Source: Pseudo-nitzschia pungens
Taxonomy: Eukaryota; Bacillariophyta; Bacillariophyceae; Bacillariales; Bacillariaceae
Assembly: GCA_037355855.1 (NCBI GenBank)
Contig: CM074768.1
Span: forward strand, 744,001-808,000
DNA length: 64,000 bases
Direction: 5' to 3'
Part shown: positions 40,252 through 51,261 of the stretch, piece by piece
Layout of the letters: each line of letters opens with the position of its first letter
Numbering within the stretch: position 1 is the stretch's first letter
The notes under the pieces: model-generated
Seen by the model: only the letters and a program-made list of their open reading frames with translations
The model's database searches: none
Told to the model about the DNA's origin: nothing
Translations under genes and position numbers: made by a program

Positions 40252-43200
40252 ATGCCCGTTGATGACACCACTCCACTTCCAGCAGATGCTTGGGATAACA
40301 CCACTCCACCTGCAGTGGATACCAGTCCAGGCAATCTCTTCCCATCGTTTGATGAAAACGTCTCTTGCATTCTTCGTGACTTACTCAACATCCAAGACGA
40401 AAAGTCCAGTGTTCTTTGTGCAGCCCTCGTCACCGCCAACTGCAATAACTGGGATGAGTTCAAATTCCTCAATGAAGACCTTGTCATTGGACTCACCTAC
40501 CAAGATTGTGACATACATACACCCATTTCACATCACCACGTCCTAAGCCTCGCTACCCTTGTTGCTTACATGGATCACCTGGAAACTACCAAAGGTGCTG
40601 GTGCATCTCTAACACCCTCCAACTACAATGTTGCAGACTACGAAGCTTTCCGTCATAGCCATTCTCGCAAAGCGACCGTCAATCAAACCACTGCTGTTGC
40701 GAAGGATGCTGGGAGCACAGCTTCTTATGGACCAGAATGTAATGATGCAGAGGATTTGAGTGGCAAAAGTACAATCCTCAACGTTCAAATTAGCAGCAAA
40801 AGATCTGTGCCCATTTTGGCTGTTTCATGCTGTCTCCTGGTTGGGATCATAGCTCTCACTCTCATCACCGATAGTGTTCTTTTTCTTGGCACATATGTTG
40901 TCTTTTGTGTGATAGTTCTTACGATACTTTGCCTTCCTGCTGCCCTAAATGCACAAGAATCTCCTGCTCCAGATATTTATGCGCAAAAACAGAAGTTTCC
41001 ATCTGATGTGTACTCATTTGTGGCAATCTTCAGTCCCAAGGATGAGCCTGATCAATTTTTCTTTGGAATTTTGGTGTTCCTATTCCAGTCAGTCTTGTTC
41101 ATGCTCATGATCATGAGCGTTATCTCGGGAGAGGCAAGAATAATTGGTGAGGTGGATAATCCAGATACTGGGTTTTGGTCAAAATTTGTTCCAGCAAATG
41201 TACCACCTATGGTTCGAATAACACAGATCATAGCAATTTTGTCATACATGACTTTTCCTGAAGCCTCATTGGTGGATATCCTATTGGGTAGTGCCATGTT
41301 TCCTCAATTACATAAAACAAATATGAGTGCTGAAGTCTACCGCATGGGATTGTCTTGTGTCCTTCGTTGCCTGCAGGGAAGTTTAGGAGTTTTTGCAGTT
41401 TTTCTTCTTGTGATGACATCAACAGACGTAATTGATGTTATTCTCAACTTTACTGCAGTGAGTACACACACTGATAAAATGAGTTACATTTTGTGTTGGT
41501 ACAGATCAATAGCGCACTTATACCTTTCATTTCACTGACTACCACAGGCAAACTTCATTTCATTAATCGATGATTCTGCTTTCCAATTGGCAAGGTCTGG
41601 TGTATATGGTTGGATGTTGGAAGAAGCAGCTAAGAAAGTGGAAAATCAGTCTCGTCCTTCATGGAGCATCCCCCAGCAAAGCAATAGAAGGTCAAGAATG
41701 GTCATTTTCACTATCACTGCCGTATTGTCTGCATTCATGACCTTTGTCATGGCTTCTCAAGGAAATAGTGCCAAGTGGATAACAAGCACCATCCAACTAA
41801 AATTCGGGAATGCACTGGAGACATTCAGTGGATGTTATGATATCATGCCAGACAATCGGTCCAATAACCGTTACATCTACGAATTGTTTTCTAAAAGTCA
41901 GCGACATATTCATATTGGTTATTGCAAAAGCGATCAGCGTTGGGTCCTATTTGAGATTTTTGCAGATGACACCAAATCACTTGACGATCCTTGTCATACT
42001 GACAACTCTGGTGCCGATGTAGCAGTTGCATACTCATCTAAAACTACTTCATTTGATATCTACGGCGCTTTGACTGAACCCTGGTATTCGAAATCCAGAG
42101 AAAATCTTGAACTTGTCGTTGCTGTTCTTGAAGCAAATAACCGAAAAACTTGTTCAGCAATGCTAAATGATGGGGTTGGAGTGTGCGATATCTTTTTCAA
42201 TGTAAAAAGATACAATTATGATGGTGGAGATTGCTGTGCTGCCACATGTACAGGTGATCGTTGTGGACAATATGGTGAAAACTCATTAACTGAATTTGGC
42301 ACCAAACTGGAATCAGGAGTTGACAAAGTTGATTACAGACACTGTATTGATCCATCTATGAAAGAAGTCTTCATTGAGTTGAATGAAATCAAAGTCAATT
42401 GTAAATCACCACCAACTCTCACCTTTGAATGTGATGACAAAACTTTTTTTCGATTTGATCTGCGAGAGTCAACGACTGAAAGGATTGCTGCCAAAGTACC
42501 TCCAATTGCGAATTGCACACTCAATTTGGAAGCCTCAGAAAATGACAAGGAACCACATTCAACACTATATTACACAGTATATAAAGAAACAAATGGAAGG
42601 AAGAATATCATTGCACATCAAGGAATCTCTACTTTTACGAGAGGCGACCATTTTCAAATTTGTGAGTGAGAATTTGTAGAGAGCTGTCGAAAATTTATCG
42701 TGGAAAACTAATGGATAAAAATTTTGTCATTCCAAAATTCTTTTTCACTTGCAAAAGTTAACATCTACCATGAATCTACACTGGAAAGCTATGCTTTTGA
42801 AAGTCTCCAACATGAAACAAGCCTTGATCTTGGTAAGTGAAACTGAAACGATGATTATTTTAAACCTCAGGCCAACTGCATCCAGTGGGGAGTTCAACAG
42901 ACAGAATTGTACCTTTTGCTCATCACTACCACTTAATTTGTTCCGCATTGTCTATCAGCGAACCGCGGGTTGACTGGAAGCATTCCCAGTGAAATTGGAT
43001 CAATGACACTGATGACATCTTTGAATCTTGGTGCGTGCTGTTCATTGTGTTTGCAAATTTCTGTAATTATGATGGGCTTTTCGTTCCGATGTTTGTTTAT
43101 ATTTGTTCTTCGCAGGACTGAACCTTGAATCTCATTTCTTCACTATTCTTATGTTTGATTATTGTGTTACAGAATCCAATTCGTTGACCGGAAGCATTCC

Positions 43201-45144
43201 CACTGAAATTGCAGGGCTTTCTAAATTGACAGATTTTACTATCAGTGAGTTTCTATTGAAAGTTTCGGTTTGCTGCATGTATCGTAAGATGATGCTGCAC
43301 AATGAATGATAAACAAGGACTGCAGGAACTTAAATCTAAATCACAATCATCTGCTTGTCTCTCTATTCTCCATCTCAGAGCAAAATTCAATGACTGGAAA
43401 AATCCCAAGTGAGATTGGGGAACTGTCACAATTGGTAATTCTCTGGCTTGGTGCGTTTTATCTTGAGATGTTTTCATATGTGTGTTGTGTTCATATATGA
43501 GATGGTGCAAGTGATATTGAAAACGAACCCAATGCACAAAACTTTCTGTTATATGTGGTTTGCAGCATGGGAGTGAAGTATGACCAATAGCTTGCGTTGG
43601 TTGCTTTCAATAGCATATATAGTTGAACCTCATGTACACTTGTCTTGTTTATCATTCAATATTGTGTCTCAGCTGACAATGCGTTCACTGGAAGTATTCC
43701 AAGTCAGATTGGATCGCTTTCAAACTTAAGGTTTTTCCGTCTTGGTAAGTGTGTACAGAGGTGCTTCAATATGTCTTGTTGTTTTGATTAGACTTGTGGG
43801 ATGAATCATTGCAAGTGATGTTGAGATGTCCAGAAACGCTTCTTTCATTTTTTGTTTGTAACACATGATGCTATGACCCTAACCCACACCTTTGCTATTC
43901 CTTCCACAATAAGACTCACTGAGAAATTTTTTGACTGGAAGCATTCCCAGTGAGATTGGATTGTTGAGTCGCTTGACACTTCTCAGGATTAGTAAGTCTT
44001 GTGGAAGTATTTCTAGTTTTTGTTGTTTTCTGAGATGAATCTTATGCAAGTTATGGTGTGTTGCAGCATGGGACCTTGAAGCTCATATCTAATATCTTGT
44101 TTATCATCTCACATTGATTCATTGTAGTGGGGGGAGATGGGCTGACTGGAAGGATCCCAAGTGAAATTGGATCCTTCTCACATTGTACATATTTCGGTAT
44201 GAGTAAGTATATACTGATATGGTTTTTGTGCTTTGATTTGATTTGATTTGTTTCCTGCGAGGGTGATGTTCAAGTTATGGTGAACAGCATACAAGATGTA
44301 AAATTTCTTTGTTCTTGCAACATGATGAACTTGAATCTTATAGATACTTCCATCTTCATTTTCTTTCCACATTCTGTCACAGTGGCAAATTCATTGTCTG
44401 GAAGCATTCCAACTGAGATTGGAAAGATGAAACAACTAGTATGGTTTGACCTTTGTACGTGTGTTGTGAAATTTTTCCCACGTCTATTGTTGTATGTTGC
44501 AACTGCACTTGATTTTGATTGTGGTTCAAAAGCTCCTTTTGTTTTGTTGTTTGTAGCATCTGAGCTTGAATCTCATATGCATCATCTTGTTTCTCACCCC
44601 TGGTTGTGGATCAGCAAACAACAAGTTAACTGGAAGCATCCCAAGTGAGATTGCATCGTTGACAGAGTTGACAGCACTCCAACTCCGTAAGTTTGAAGTG
44701 ATTGTAATGATTTCCATCTTTCTTGTTTTGATTTATGAGATGAACCTGTGAAAGTGATGACAACACAGAAGCAATGGATTTATTTGTTTATTGCGTCCAG
44801 CATGCTTTGTCTCATTTGATCATCTTATTTATTTTTGCACGCTGTGCCTTAGATGGAAATCAATTACAACCACCTCTCCCCAGTGAAATTGGATCTATGA
44901 CAAAATTGAGGCTATTGGAATTGAGTAGGTTTTTTCGTGTTGCTCGGCATTGAAGGTGTTTTGGACATGGGCTTGACCACCTGAGAAATTATTATTATTA
45001 TTCGTTTGCTATTGTTTTGAGAACTTTTTGGTCTAACCTACATTTGCTTGCTTATTTTGAACCAAATTGTAAGGTAAAGAACTTTACCAGAACATTCCTG
45101 AAGAGATAACAAATCTGAGAGATCTTTCGATTGAATTTAAGTAA
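40252..45144 (+). CDS. Polytopic membrane protein with LNR (Notch-type) module and nine exon-encoded LRRs
   Basis: Thirteen exons, 1040 residues: 40252-41457, 41548-42661, 42758-42832, 42959-43030, 43173-43244, 43379-43450, 43673-43744, 43914-43991, 44128-44202, 44383-44454, 44615-44686, 44853-44924, 45074-45144. All introns begin GT and end AG; every junction after the first is phase 1. The N-terminal 180 residues are soluble. About five or six membrane spans lie between residues 186 and 395, and one at about 451-470. An extracellular part follows with an LNR-like motif (NDGVGVCDIFFN...YNYDGGDCC, about 603-632), then plant-type LRRs of the form LTGSIPSEIGSL, one per exon. The last exon has a weaker repeat (YQNIPEEITNLRDL) and stops. 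A cell-surface receptor or adhesion role is inferred from the domains. There is no kinase domain. Homologous introns indicate repeated exon duplication. Confidence 0.88.
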
Positions 45145-46475
45145 CGTTGGGTGTTGAATTCTAACCGCGATTCGGTTGCCGTTTCACACATCCCTTAACC
45201 TACACATATTCGGTACATATTTACATACGTGCATCATGCACGACAATAGTTTTCTGCTTGGTTTCAAGCACTGCTTGAAGCCTAACCTTAACCTACACAT
45301 ATTTGGTACATATTTACATACGTGCATCATGCTTGAAACATCATTCCGACATCTATTGTAGAGAGATAAGAAGAGGATTTGGTCTAAACTGTGGAAAAAA
45401 GTTTACTCTGAAATCTGGAATTGGGGGAATCAACCAAAATTCTCGCATCAAAACATGATGGATCACTATTATGAAATCGAACTTTTCTTTCACTTCAAAA
45501 CATACCTTGTTGAGCTCGAGAGATTAGGTGAAAGGGTTACTCACTCGTCACAAAAGGGTCTGGATTAGAAAATCAACAATTGTCATCGAACGAGAGGATC
45601 AAATGTATTGAATTCGGAAAACCCACTGAAAGGCATTGGTTTCGAGACGGAAAAGAGTTTATTCAATCTTGAAAGACAGTGCGCCACGCCATTGTTCATT
45701 CTCTAGACCAAAATGATTAAGAATTGTGACTATTGGCTGGGAATGCGGTACTGGGATCGTACTCTCAACTGTGGTATGTGGATGGCCGATTCTTCTTTGA
45801 TTCGGCTTTCGCACTATGCGGTCAAATGAATCACGCTTTTGGTTCAAAAACAACAGTGACGGTGCATCAGGGCGGTTCAAACTGACAGGAATCCAGCATT
45901 TCGCTGGTCAGACACGGGGAACAGAAGATGTCTCGTGCCACATCCACGGTAATGCAACGCATCGTCATCTATCGAAAGCAATCAAACGAGATACACACGA
46001 AAGCGGGTCACTGTTTGACCATTATTCGTAATCCAATGTATCCCATTCGTTGTGTGTGGCTTGTGTTGAAGCGTTTTGCTCATTTCGCTATGCATGGTAT
46101 CACGAGCTACAGGTAATTTCACGAAGTACTCTTGGGTCGAAGTGTAAAATGAGCATTTGGCGTGCGTCCCCAACGCATTCTTATTGAATTTATCCCGTGG
46201 ATTGCAAAAATCTATCCGAAGAGATCGTAGCATGCGGGCCGAAAAAAAAATTGCGTGCGTTCCGGATCCGGCACGGTGCAATTCGCGACCGTGCACCCCA
46301 CCACCAAACAAAACAGCACCGCGTGACGCCATGGATGGATGGATGGATGGATCGCTGCCCACCGCGACCAGACGAACGAATGGAACGGAACGGAATGCGT
46401 GTTTTGCCGTTGCCGCGCGCTCCATCCATCCATCCATCCGTCCATCAACAACTCAACTCAACATCAACATCAACA
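45145..46475. other. intergenic region with a 46-bp direct repeat
   Basis: No gene supported. It contains the direct repeat at 45194-45332 (listed separately). ATGGATGG-type and CCATCCAT-type microsatellites at 46330-46356 and 46423-46446 could pair as a hairpin. Confidence 0.5.
45194..45332. repeat. 46-bp direct repeat pair
   Basis: CTTAACCTACACATATTCGG plus TACATATTTACATACGTGCA and TCATGC at 45194-45239 and 45287-45332, with one difference (TTCGG/TTTGG), 93 bp apart, just after the LRR gene. Confidence 0.9.
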
Positions 46476-48845
46476 TCAACAATTGTGCACCGGTGGCAGC
46501 CCGCCGTTGCCAATCTTCACGACTCCCCGGCCCTTGATGTGCTCGTAATTCCCGTCCCCCCTGCCCTTGTAGTAGCGTTCGGTCCAGACGTCGTTGGACC
46601 AGGAGCTCCGCGTGACGCCCACAAAGACGTCGGCCCTGATGGCGAGCCAAAAATTCACGACGGCCGGCAGCAGATCCCCGTAGTAATTGTTGGGCAGCGG
46701 AAGGAACGGCTGGCCGGAAGCGTCCTCGCTCCGGGCGACGTAACGCTCGTAAAAGACCCCCGCTCCGGGCAACGAGAAGAGCTCGGCCTGGAGCGTTTGG
46801 TTGTTGTAAAAGGCGTGCTCGACCCAATCTTCGCCGCATTCAAAGAGCGGAATGGAAGACGAAGACGACGACGAAGAAGACGAAGAAGCAGCATCAGCAT
46901 CCGCTGTTGCGGTTTTTGGGCCGAGCGATTCCAACAGGGAGGAAAAGAGCTGGGTTCCGTTCCTGTCGTAGGACGTGCTGCGCTCGTTCAGCACACCGTA
47001 GTTTTCCTTGGCGATCTCCTCGGTGCCTCTTCCCATTTCCGTAACGAGTTCCTTCCTCGACACGGCGACGAACATTCCCCGGAGCGGACGTTTTGGTTTG
47101 CGCTTCGCAGCACCACCCGAAGAATCCGTCTCGTTGCGGTTGCCGTTGCCGTTGTCATTATTCTTCTTCATCATCGCTCGGAGATTGGCATTGTACTCGT
47201 CGACGAAGCGGTCCACGTTTTCGAGGATTCGCGTAAAGTTTTTTTCCATGTCTCTCGAGCACCGGTGGAGCATCATTTCGGGTTCGATCCGAGGGTGCAC
47301 CGCGATGTATCCTCCGCCGGACCGCGGCGACTTTGACTTTGACGTCGACGACTTTGACTTCGACGACTTGGATCGATCCGCTGCTTCCGCCGCCGCAACC
47401 GCCGCCGCTTCCATGTGCAGGGTCGTGCACTTGTCGGCCAGGCGCCTCCAGGGCTGGGCGGGAACCAGGGCCTCGAACATCGCTTTCTGAAGCAAAGTGT
47501 CGGAGAGCCGCACCGGGTCGTTCTCGGTGGTTTCCGTCTCGGATTCCGGTTCGTTGTCGCCGCCGCTTTCATCCTTCTTTTCCGCTTCGAGTTTGTCGTC
47601 GCTGTTCTTTTCAACTTCTGGTTTGTCGTCCCTGCTCTTTTCTGCTTCGTTGTCGTTGTCGTTGTCGTTGTCGCCTCCGCCATCGGTCTCGGCTTCTCGC
47701 AACCGCCGATGGCGGCGCCGCGCCTCGTCGTCGTCGTAGTCGCTCGCCAGCAACGCGGTTGCGGTGACGGCCGGCGATCGCAGCTTGAGCGAGTAAAAGG
47801 CGCTCCACGCTTTCATCATGCTGGTCACGACGAGGGGACGCTCGCAGTGATCCGTCTCGGCCTGAAAGCTGAGCTTGTGGAACCGCTGCATGGACCCGCC
47901 CGCGAGGAATTCGACCGCCTGGGACTGCAGGACGTCCAGGAGAAAGCTCGGGCGCTCGGTTCCTTCGCGATCGCGATCGTCTCCGTCGTGGTTGCTGCTG
48001 CTGGGCGTGTCGAAGAGCATGCGCTGCGTCAAGAGCGGGAGAAACGTGTCGTGAAACGTGGTGTTGTATCTCGGGTTGTTGCGAATGGAGGCTCTGGAAA
48101 TTATGGTCTCGTTGTTGTAGGGATTCCAGCACACGCCGGTGCTGGTTTTGGTTTGGTCCTCGTCGTTCTCCTCCGTCCGACCGAGGGATTTCACCAGCAG
48201 CGGCAGCGTGGTTCTCCACCGATTGTCATTGTCGTTGTCATTGTCGTTGTCGTTATCGTTGTCGCTATCGTCGTCGCTCTCCTTGCTGCGGTGGTGGAGC
48301 GAGTTCCAGTGCTCGACGTCAAAGATCTCCTCGAAGGGAACCGGCCAGAAGACCCTCGCCGGATTGATCCGGGTCGGGTCTTGCCGGGAATCGGCCCCGC
48401 GGTGGTGTTCTTTCGACAGGATCTGGTGGTACCGCGTCGCCAGCACCAGCGTCGGCAGCAGCAGCTGGTCCGCCCTCGCATCCCGGGCGTACTTGAGAAA
48501 ACCGGTGAACCGCATCACCTGGTTTCGGTACCCCCCGTAGAGTCCGGTCGGGTAGGAAAGGGCCATGGTCGTTGCGGAGGGATCGCCTTCGGGGACCGCG
48601 TACCGGGGGATTGGTCTCTGTTGCTGTTGCTTTTGCTGTTGCTGCTGCTGCTGCTGTTGTTGCGGTTCCGATTGTTTTGGTTTTGTTTCCGCTTTGTAGA
48701 GAACGCTCGCGACGTTGGTGGCCCTGAACGATCCGAGGGCCAACAGGACGCCACACGCCAGCAACACCAGCAGAATTTTTCCGTTTCGATGGGCCGTTGC
48801 CGTGTGCCGGCTGGTTGCATCGCCGATTCGATTCGAGACGGGCAT
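46476..48845 (-). CDS. Type II membrane glycosyltransferase-like protein (O-fucosyltransferase superfamily-like)
   Basis: 789 residues from ATG, one exon. Short basic N-terminus, one membrane anchor at about 24-45 (ILLVLLACGVLLALGSF), a Gln-rich stalk, then a lumenal domain: the usual layout of a Golgi glycosyltransferase. The domain begins SYPTGLYGGYRNQVMRFTGF, which resembles the GG--NQ nucleotide-sugar site of GDP-fucose O-fucosyltransferases. It ends with FVGVTRSSWSNDVWTERYYK, matching the (F/Y)-G--SS(F/W)S-DV segment near the C-terminus of these enzymes. Between them are several low-complexity inserts (poly-Gln, Asp-Asn, Glu/Lys/Asp, Ser-Lys) that make it much longer than the 350-550 residues expected. 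Donor and acceptor are not determined. The upstream 5' region has a GGTTTCGTTTT microsatellite. It is divergent from the TraB-family gene. Confidence 0.78.
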   Translation of the reverse strand: MPVSNRIGDATSRHTATAHRNGKILLVLLACGVLLALGSFRATNVASVLYKAETKPKQSEPQQQQQQQQQQKQQQQRPIPRYAVPEGDPSATTMALSYPTGLYGGYRNQVMRFTGFLKYARDARADQLLLPTLVLATRYHQILSKEHHRGADSRQDPTRINPARVFWPVPFEEIFDVEHWNSLHHRSKESDDDSDNDNDNDNDNDNDNRWRTTLPLLVKSLGRTEENDEDQTKTSTGVCWNPYNNETIISRASIRNNPRYNTTFHDTFLPLLTQRMLFDTPSSSNHDGDDRDREGTERPSFLLDVLQSQAVEFLAGGSMQRFHKLSFQAETDHCERPLVVTSMMKAWSAFYSLKLRSPAVTATALLASDYDDDEARRRHRRLREAETDGGGDNDNDNDNEAEKSRDDKPEVEKNSDDKLEAEKKDESGGDNEPESETETTENDPVRLSDTLLQKAMFEALVPAQPWRRLADKCTTLHMEAAAVAAAEAADRSKSSKSKSSTSKSKSPRSGGGYIAVHPRIEPEMMLHRCSRDMEKNFTRILENVDRFVDEYNANLRAMMKKNNDNGNGNRNETDSSGGAAKRKPKRPLRGMFVAVSRKELVTEMGRGTEEIAKENYGVLNERSTSYDRNGTQLFSSLLESLGPKTATADADAASSSSSSSSSSSIPLFECGEDWVEHAFYNNQTLQAELFSLPGAGVFYERYVARSEDASGQPFLPLPNNYYGDLLPAVVNFWLAIRADVFVGVTRSSWSNDVWTERYYKGRGDGNYEHIKGRGVVKIGNGGLPPVHNC

Positions 48846-48854
48846 CGTTTCGTT

Positions 48855-48965
48855 TCGTTTGGGTTTCGGTTTGGTTTCGGTTTTGGTTTGGTTTGGTTTT
48901 GGTTTGGTTTCGTTTTCGTTTTCGTTTGGGTTTCGTTTTCGTTTCGTTTTGGGTTTCGTTTTGGT
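48855..48965. repeat. GGTTTCGTTTT microsatellite in the 5' flank
   Basis: Impure GGTTT/CGTTTT repeats directly before the glycosyltransferase start. A very similar tract (2497-2556) lies in the intron of the first four-pass gene. Confidence 0.8.
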
Positions 48966-49034
48966 TTAATTCAGTGAAAACAAAATCACGGATCCGTTCC
49001 GGAAAGTGCGATGTGAGAGCCGTGGGTCGAAACG

Positions 49035-49105
49035 GATCGGATCGGATCGAATCGAATCGGATCTTTTCGAATCGAATCGAATCGAAACGAATCCAATGGG
49101 ATCGA
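49035..49105. repeat. (GAATC)/(GGATC) microsatellite
   Basis: A run of GATCGGATCGAATCGAATCG-type units, interrupted near 49070. Confidence 0.8.
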
Positions 49106-51261
49106 ATCAATACGGATTGCCGGTGGACCTTCTCTGGAACTTGTGTTGTTTTGTGCAGAGTTGACAAGGAAACCGGTACAGCGTAACGACGGCAGGTGTT
49201 GGAAAGCGGGAATGTGTTCCGATCGCACCTTCTCGTGCCTAATTACCGGTCCGTGCTGGATGCTGAATGCTGAATGCTGGATCTGGTGTCGCGTCGCGGT
49301 GAGTTACGGTGCCGTTGCGCTGCTTGGAGTGTTTGCGATCGGAATTCCCGCACGGTAAGACCTTACCTTCCGTCGAATAAATCGAATGACCGACGGAACG
49401 GAATAAAAAAATACTTCGTACGGTAAGATAAGGTTAATAAGTTACTTGCGCTCTCGATCAATCCAAATCCAAATCGATCACACAACTCCTGGGATTTCGG
49501 GTAATGCCGGTGCACGATGCATGGATGATGGCATAAGCCTTAGTTATTTTGATTCTTCGAAATCAGTTTTTGGGCACACGTAGTTACGGTAAGGCTTACC
49601 AATCGAAAGTCAAAACAGTTGCGTGTACGAGCTGTAGTTTTTGTAAAAACAATAATTATTTTGTCCATCCGCCTTTCCTCAACGGATACATTGAACATAC
49701 CGGTAAGATTTACATTACGTATTTTCTACTTCTTTGATTTGTGAGAATTTTCTTATGAAAAAAAAATGATCCACCAGGTCGAAGCAGGGCTGCCTGCCAA
49801 GAATGACGTGCTCAGGTTTACGGTAACCTTACCTCGAGTACGCGTAAGGTTACTGGTAGCAGGTAAAAGGAAAAGGGTCAAGATGCGTAAGGTTTGCCGT
49901 ATTAAACTTCATCCAAACCTACTGCTACCGTAGTAGTATCATGCTAAATTCTCCTGGTAGGCCACCAATAACAAGCAGGACGACCAGAGTTTTCCCACCA
50001 TGAATCTTATTTGTACAGGAGCATGGTTTCATTATTTCTTCTTGTTTGAGATCCTCCTACCTTACTCCTCTGACACCTACAGAAAAAGGGAGGAGCACAG
50101 ATGATGATAATCATCAGATTGCTTTTGCTTGCTCTGCCAACAAAAAAATAAGAGCATGAAAAGAGACCAAAAGATTTCTACCACAAAGAACACTTGTAGA
50201 TCTAAGGTTTACCGTACCGGAATTATGTACGAAGTAGTACGTAATCTTACCGTATTTCAACTCAAGGTGCCAAGCTTATCTTACCGCTTGGGGACTCACT
50301 CACTCACTCCACCTGCAGAAAGGGCTAATTAATACAGTAAGACTTAATTACCGTGATTACGGCACGACGAAAGGACGTTGCGATGCAATATGCGCATGCG
50401 GAATCCACGCGCGGATGGTCTCCCGCCATTTGAATTTGGGAGTGGGTGAGTCATTCCCAGGGCGTCATTTGATTGGTCGAAACGGTCGAAGGAATATCAA
50501 TGTCTCAAAGATGGGATGTTCGGTTTTCTTTCCACCAGGAGGAAGAGGTGATGTTACGGCACGTAAACCTTACTGTAAGTTACGTACCAATAAGAAAAAT
50601 CTACCCGTACAAGTAAGCCTTTTAAATTTACCGTAGGACGAATAATGATGATGATTCATTCTTTCATTCGTTCATTCTTCCATCGTCGAGTTGAGTTGCC
50701 TGTCGGAACAATGATCGCAAATCCTAAAAATTCCATCTGCTTGAGCTGCTTAAAAATTGACAACGGGAGTCAATCATGGAACAAGCATCACGAGCCGACA
50801 CATGACATACCTCCTACCCACCTTCTTCCGCAGAACTTTCGACGTCGCGATTTTCCAAACCGCTCACAGAAAAACAAGAGGTACCAAATTCAGTAGCAGT
50901 ACAAGTACCAGTACAAGTACAAGTAAAAGTAAATTACCATACGGCACCGTCATTTTTTGTGGAGTTCTTTCTTCTTGCGAAGGCACACTGCAACAGCAAC
51001 CAGTAACAAGTAACCAGCACCCATTGGGTTCCACAATTGCCTGCAATTCCTACCGGTTTCTTCATTTGGTACGGCACGAGACTTCGATAGACGACCCAAC
51101 CACGAATTTTCCCAATCAGAGGTCATCGACGGTCAGTTTCCTCACCTCCACCACAAGTCAAACGGGAAACCAATTCATCCACCTACCGACTCGACAAGAG
51201 ACGGACGTGTCCATCCGATAAAACGGGAAAAGAAACGCAGAAAACCCATCCATCGGCAACA

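Larger units (their letters stand above)
48846..51261. other. divergent intergenic region with microsatellites and dispersed palindromes
   Basis: 2.4 kb without a supported gene, between two head-to-head genes. 48855-48965 is a GGTTT/CGTTTT tract on this strand. 49035-49105 is a (GAATC)/(GATCG) tract. Copies of (GG)TAAGGTTTACGG and its complement are at 49420-49450, 49585, 49815-49860, 50200 and 50560-50635. At 50895-50935 there is a GTACAAGTACCA-like repeat. Confidence 0.5.

Noticed and set aside
46157..47336. overlapping plus-strand frames rich in Trp, Met and Asp
   Set aside because: Products of ATGGATGG/CCATCCAT microsatellites and of the antisense strand of the glycosyltransferase-like gene.
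47415..48977. 520-residue open frame on the plus strand
   Set aside because: It lies opposite the glycosyltransferase-like gene and consists of Val/Leu-rich runs that mirror that gene's low-complexity codons.
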